Shown piece by piece: positions 5,034 through 7,184 of a stretch of DNA of 7,184 nt. The stretch spans positions 1-7,184 of the forward strand of contig JAIPDA010000120.1 of NCBI GenBank assembly GCA_021737905.1. The letters run 5' to 3'. This DNA is from Rhodoferax sp. GTDB lineage: Bacteria > Pseudomonadota > Gammaproteobacteria > Burkholderiales > Burkholderiaceae_C. The notes under the pieces are model-generated. The model saw nothing but the letters and a program-made list of their open reading frames with translations, was not told the origin of the DNA and made no database searches. Position 1 is the first letter of the stretch, and the number at the start of each line of letters is the position of its first letter. The position numbers and the translations under genes are program-made.

Positions 5034-5894
5034 ATGACGCCGTCTTACACCCTCACCCTCTCCTGCCTGGATCGCCCCGGCATTGTTCACGCCGTGTCCG
5101 GTTTTTTGTTCGAGCGCGGCGGCAATATTCTGGACGCTGCCCAGTACGCCGACGACAAAGACCAGGACGCCACCGGCCTGTTTTTCATGCGGGTCAGCTT
5201 TGCATGTTCGCAACTGTCTTTTGACGAACTCAAAGAGGCGCTGGCCACCCTGGCCGGCGATTTCGGCATGCGCTGGCAACTGCACCCGACCAGCCAGCCC
5301 ATGCGCACCGTGCTCATGGTCAGCCGGGAAGGCCATTGCCTGAACGACCTGTTGTTTCGCTGGAAGTCGGGCCTGCTCAAGCTGGACATCCGCGCCATCA
5401 TTGGCAACCACCTTGACTTAAAGCCGCTGGCAGAGCGCTACAACTTGCCTTTTCATCACATCCCGGTGAGCGCTGCCACCAAGGCCCAAGCCGAAGCGCA
5501 GCAGTACGAAGTGATCCAGTCTGAAGGCGCCGAGCTGGTGGTGCTGGCGCGTTACATGCAAATTTTGAGCGACGAGATGTGCCGGAACCTGGCCGGCCGC
5601 GCCATCAATATTCACCACTCTTTTTTGCCCAGCTTCAAGGGCGCCAAGCCCTACCACCAGGCGCATGCGCGTGGCGTCAAGCTGATCGGCGCCACCGCCC
5701 ACTACGTCACGTCTGACCTGGACGAAGGCCCGATCATCGAGCAGGACGTGGCCCGCGTAGAGCACAGCCGCACGGTGGAAGACCTGAGCGCCATGGGCCG
5801 CGACACCGAAAGCCAGGTGCTGGCGCGCGCCCTCAAGTGGCACAGCGAGCATCGCGTTCTGCTCAACGGCCACAAGACGGTCATCTTCAAATAA
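5034..5894 (+). CDS. purU: Formyltetrahydrofolate deformylase
   Basis: PurU hydrolyses 10-formyltetrahydrofolate to formate and tetrahydrofolate in the cytoplasm. It supplies formate for PurT-type purine synthesis and keeps the one-carbon pool balanced with glycine and methionine. The 286 residues match the family length. An N-terminal ACT domain (about residues 5-85) carries the motif LSCLDRPGIVHAVSGFL. The formyltransferase-fold domain follows (about 91-286), with VSREGHCLNDLLFRW (96-110), VVLARYMQILS (169-179), INIHHSFLPSFKGAKPYHQA (191-210) and ATAHYVTSDLDEGPII (220-235). The catalytic triad expected from the GART/PurU superfamily is present as Asn192, His194 and Asp230. The ATG at 5034 is the only start that gives the complete ACT domain; there is no Shine-Dalgarno, and a -10-like box lies just upstream. 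The LysR gene begins 3 bp after the stop, so the two are probably co-transcribed. Confidence 0.95.
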   Translation: MTPSYTLTLSCLDRPGIVHAVSGFLFERGGNILDAAQYADDKDQDATGLFFMRVSFACSQLSFDELKEALATLAGDFGMRWQLHPTSQPMRTVLMVSREGHCLNDLLFRWKSGLLKLDIRAIIGNHLDLKPLAERYNLPFHHIPVSAATKAQAEAQQYEVIQSEGAELVVLARYMQILSDEMCRNLAGRAINIHHSFLPSFKGAKPYHQAHARGVKLIGATAHYVTSDLDEGPIIEQDVARVEHSRTVEDLSAMGRDTESQVLARALKWHSEHRVLLNGHKTVIFK

Positions 5895-5897
5895 GCC

Positions 5898-6824
5898 ATG
5901 GCACGCGAGCCTGACCAAGCAAGTCAAAGCAGCACACCGAGTGCGTCGGCCAAACGCATACCGCCCATCCAGTGCCTGCTGACTTTTGAGGCGCTGGCGC
6001 GGCTGCGCAGCGTCACGCAGGCGGCCGAAGAGCTGTTTGTAACGCCCAGTGCTGTCAGCCACCGCGTCAAGCAGCTCGAACAGATCATCGGCACCAAGCT
6101 GTTTGGCCGTGCCGACTTTTCGCTTACTACGGAAGGCAGCGAATACCTGGCGCATGTGCGCGAAGGCCTGGCCACGCTGCAAAAGTTTCCGGGCACGGCC
6201 GGCCAGAGCGCCAACCCCGGCAAGCGCAAGCTGCGGCTGGCAGTGACGCCGACCTTTTCACGCTCCATCCTGATCCCGCGTCTGCGCCAGTTCACCGAGG
6301 CTTATCCCGAGATCGACCTGACGCTGCAGGTGTCCATACCCCTGCTGGACGTGGTGGCCGAAGATGCCGACCTGATGGTGCGCTTTGGCACCGGCCGCTA
6401 TGCCGACGTCGAGCATGTCTGCCTGATGCAAGACGAGGTCACGCCGCTGGCTTCGCCCGCCTTCGTGCGCGAACACGGCCCTTTTGACAGCCCCGAAGAC
6501 CTTGAGGGCCAGGCCCTGCTGCGCTCGCCACTGGAGCCCTGGCGCACCTGGTTTGCGGCCAACCAACAGAACTGGCCCGAGCCGTTGGAGGGTTCGCAGT
6601 TCAACGACATAGGCCTCATGTGTGACGCCGCTGCCGCCGGCATGGGCATCGCACTGGTGCGACTCAAACTCGGCGCGCCCTGGCTGGACAACGGCTCACT
6701 GGTGCGCCTGTATGAGCGCAATGTGCCCAGCCCACACGCGCATTACCTGTGCTGGCGCACCGGCATGATGGACCGCTGGGAATGCGCGGCTTTTGCCGAC
6801 TGGCTGCGTAAAAGCGTTTTTTAA
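5898..6824 (+). CDS. LysR family transcriptional regulator, GcvA-like
   Basis: The 308-residue protein has a winged helix-turn-helix at about residues 24-85 (CLLTFEALARLRSVTQAAEE, then LFVTPSAVSHRVKQLEQIIG and LTTEG) and a LysR substrate-binding domain from about 110 to the end (LRLAVTPTFSRSILIPRL, DADLMVRFGTGRYADVEHVC, PLASPAFV). The R-F-G-x-G-x-Y segment and the W-R-x-W-F-A block resemble the GcvA subgroup, whose founding member controls glycine cleavage in E. coli. The first 20 residues (Ser/Gln/Ala-rich) are an extra tail before the domain. The ATG at 5898 is the only usable start; no clear Shine-Dalgarno is seen, and translation may be coupled to purU, which ends 3 bp before. LysR genes are often divergent from their targets; this one is not, so its targets are unknown. 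One-carbon or glycine-linked control of purU is a plausible guess only. Confidence 0.9.
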   Translation: MAREPDQASQSSTPSASAKRIPPIQCLLTFEALARLRSVTQAAEELFVTPSAVSHRVKQLEQIIGTKLFGRADFSLTTEGSEYLAHVREGLATLQKFPGTAGQSANPGKRKLRLAVTPTFSRSILIPRLRQFTEAYPEIDLTLQVSIPLLDVVAEDADLMVRFGTGRYADVEHVCLMQDEVTPLASPAFVREHGPFDSPEDLEGQALLRSPLEPWRTWFAANQQNWPEPLEGSQFNDIGLMCDAAAAGMGIALVRLKLGAPWLDNGSLVRLYERNVPSPHAHYLCWRTGMMDRWECAAFADWLRKSVF

Positions 6825-6836
6825 ACGAAAGCACCC

Positions 6837-7184
6837 ATGAACTTCACCGACCTCGCCGACGATCCGGAAGACAGCCAGCACACGCCGGCTGAGCGCATGG
6901 CCGCGGCCACGCGCAGCACCTGGGTCAGCGTGGGGGTGAACCTGGTGCTGACTGTCGTGCAGATCACTATCGGTATTTTTTCAAAATCCCAGGCGCTGAT
7001 TGCCGACGGCATTCACTCCCTGTCTGACCTGGTGTCTGATTTCGTGGTGCTCTTTGCGGGCCACCACAGCAAAAAAGACGCGGACGAAGAGCATCCTTAC
7101 GGCCATCACCGCTTTGAGACGGCCGCCTCCATGGTGCTGGGTTTGCTGCTGCTGGCGGTGGGCCTGGGCATGCTGTGGTCGGCA
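6837..7184 (+). CDS. Cation diffusion facilitator metal transporter, 3' end outside the window
   Basis: The first 116 residues are visible; the frame runs off the right edge without a stop. CDF proteins are inner-membrane antiporters that export divalent cations (Zn, Fe, Mn, Co, Cd) in exchange for protons. A soluble N-terminus (about residues 1-26) leads to membrane segment 1 (about 28-48), then SQALIADGIHSLSDLVSDFVVL, covering segment 2 (about 52-74). The HSLSD there (His60, Asp64) occupies the place of the family's metal-binding H/D-x-x-x-D pair. HPYGHHRFET (86-95) is the conserved loop before segment 3 (about 97-115). The cytoplasmic C-terminal domain and the second metal pair lie outside, so the metal cannot be assigned. 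The ATG at 6837 follows the lysR stop by 12 bp; only a weak GAAAG precedes it. It is probably the third gene of the purU-lysR unit. Confidence 0.92.
   Translation, partial: MNFTDLADDPEDSQHTPAERMAAATRSTWVSVGVNLVLTVVQITIGIFSKSQALIADGIHSLSDLVSDFVVLFAGHHSKKDADEEHPYGHHRFETAASMVLGLLLLAVGLGMLWSA

Overview
The window looks like an ordinary chromosomal segment from a high-GC betaproteobacterium of the order Burkholderiales, most likely a Comamonadaceae member of the Polaromonas/Rhodoferax/Variovorax kind. This rests on the GC-rich codon use, a DUF3567 protein (a family I know essentially from Burkholderiales), a DUF3108 protein with a Pro/Ala-rich linker, and the style of the dispersed palindromic repeats. 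It is an inference from protein families, not from a marker gene.

Layout, left to right. A DUF3108 envelope protein enters from the left edge (+, 5' end missing), followed by a small DUF3567 protein (+). An AbrB-family membrane transporter (-) converges on it with 7 bp between stop codons. Divergent to the transporter is a ChaN-family lipoprotein (+). The two share a very short start region holding a candidate common -10 element and, on the minus strand, a terminator-like hairpin. The ChaN gene converges with a class III omega-aminotransferase (-). The 318-bp gap between them is filled by palindromic repeat DNA: one long hairpin element, a truncated head, and a tandem array of six 37-bp units. 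Divergent from the aminotransferase, across 83 bp, begins a tight same-strand run: purU (formyltetrahydrofolate deformylase), a GcvA-like LysR regulator 3 bp later, and a cation diffusion facilitator 12 bp after that, cut by the right edge.

Functionally this is a mix of housekeeping and transport genes. PurU releases formate from 10-formyl-THF and balances one-carbon pools. The aminotransferase probably moves amino groups from omega-amino acids such as beta-alanine to pyruvate. ChaN binds haem or iron at the outer membrane, the CDF protein exports divalent metal, and AbrB is a poorly understood permease. The LysR regulator sits in the purU transcription unit, but its targets cannot be read from the sequence.

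I see no convincing undescribed multi-gene system. The points most worth a second look are non-coding: the 37-bp tandem array with three identical units, the opposed repeat element beside it, the mutually exclusive hairpins in front of the transporter gene, and two genes (chaN, purU) that lack a Shine-Dalgarno and have -10-like boxes almost touching the start codon.
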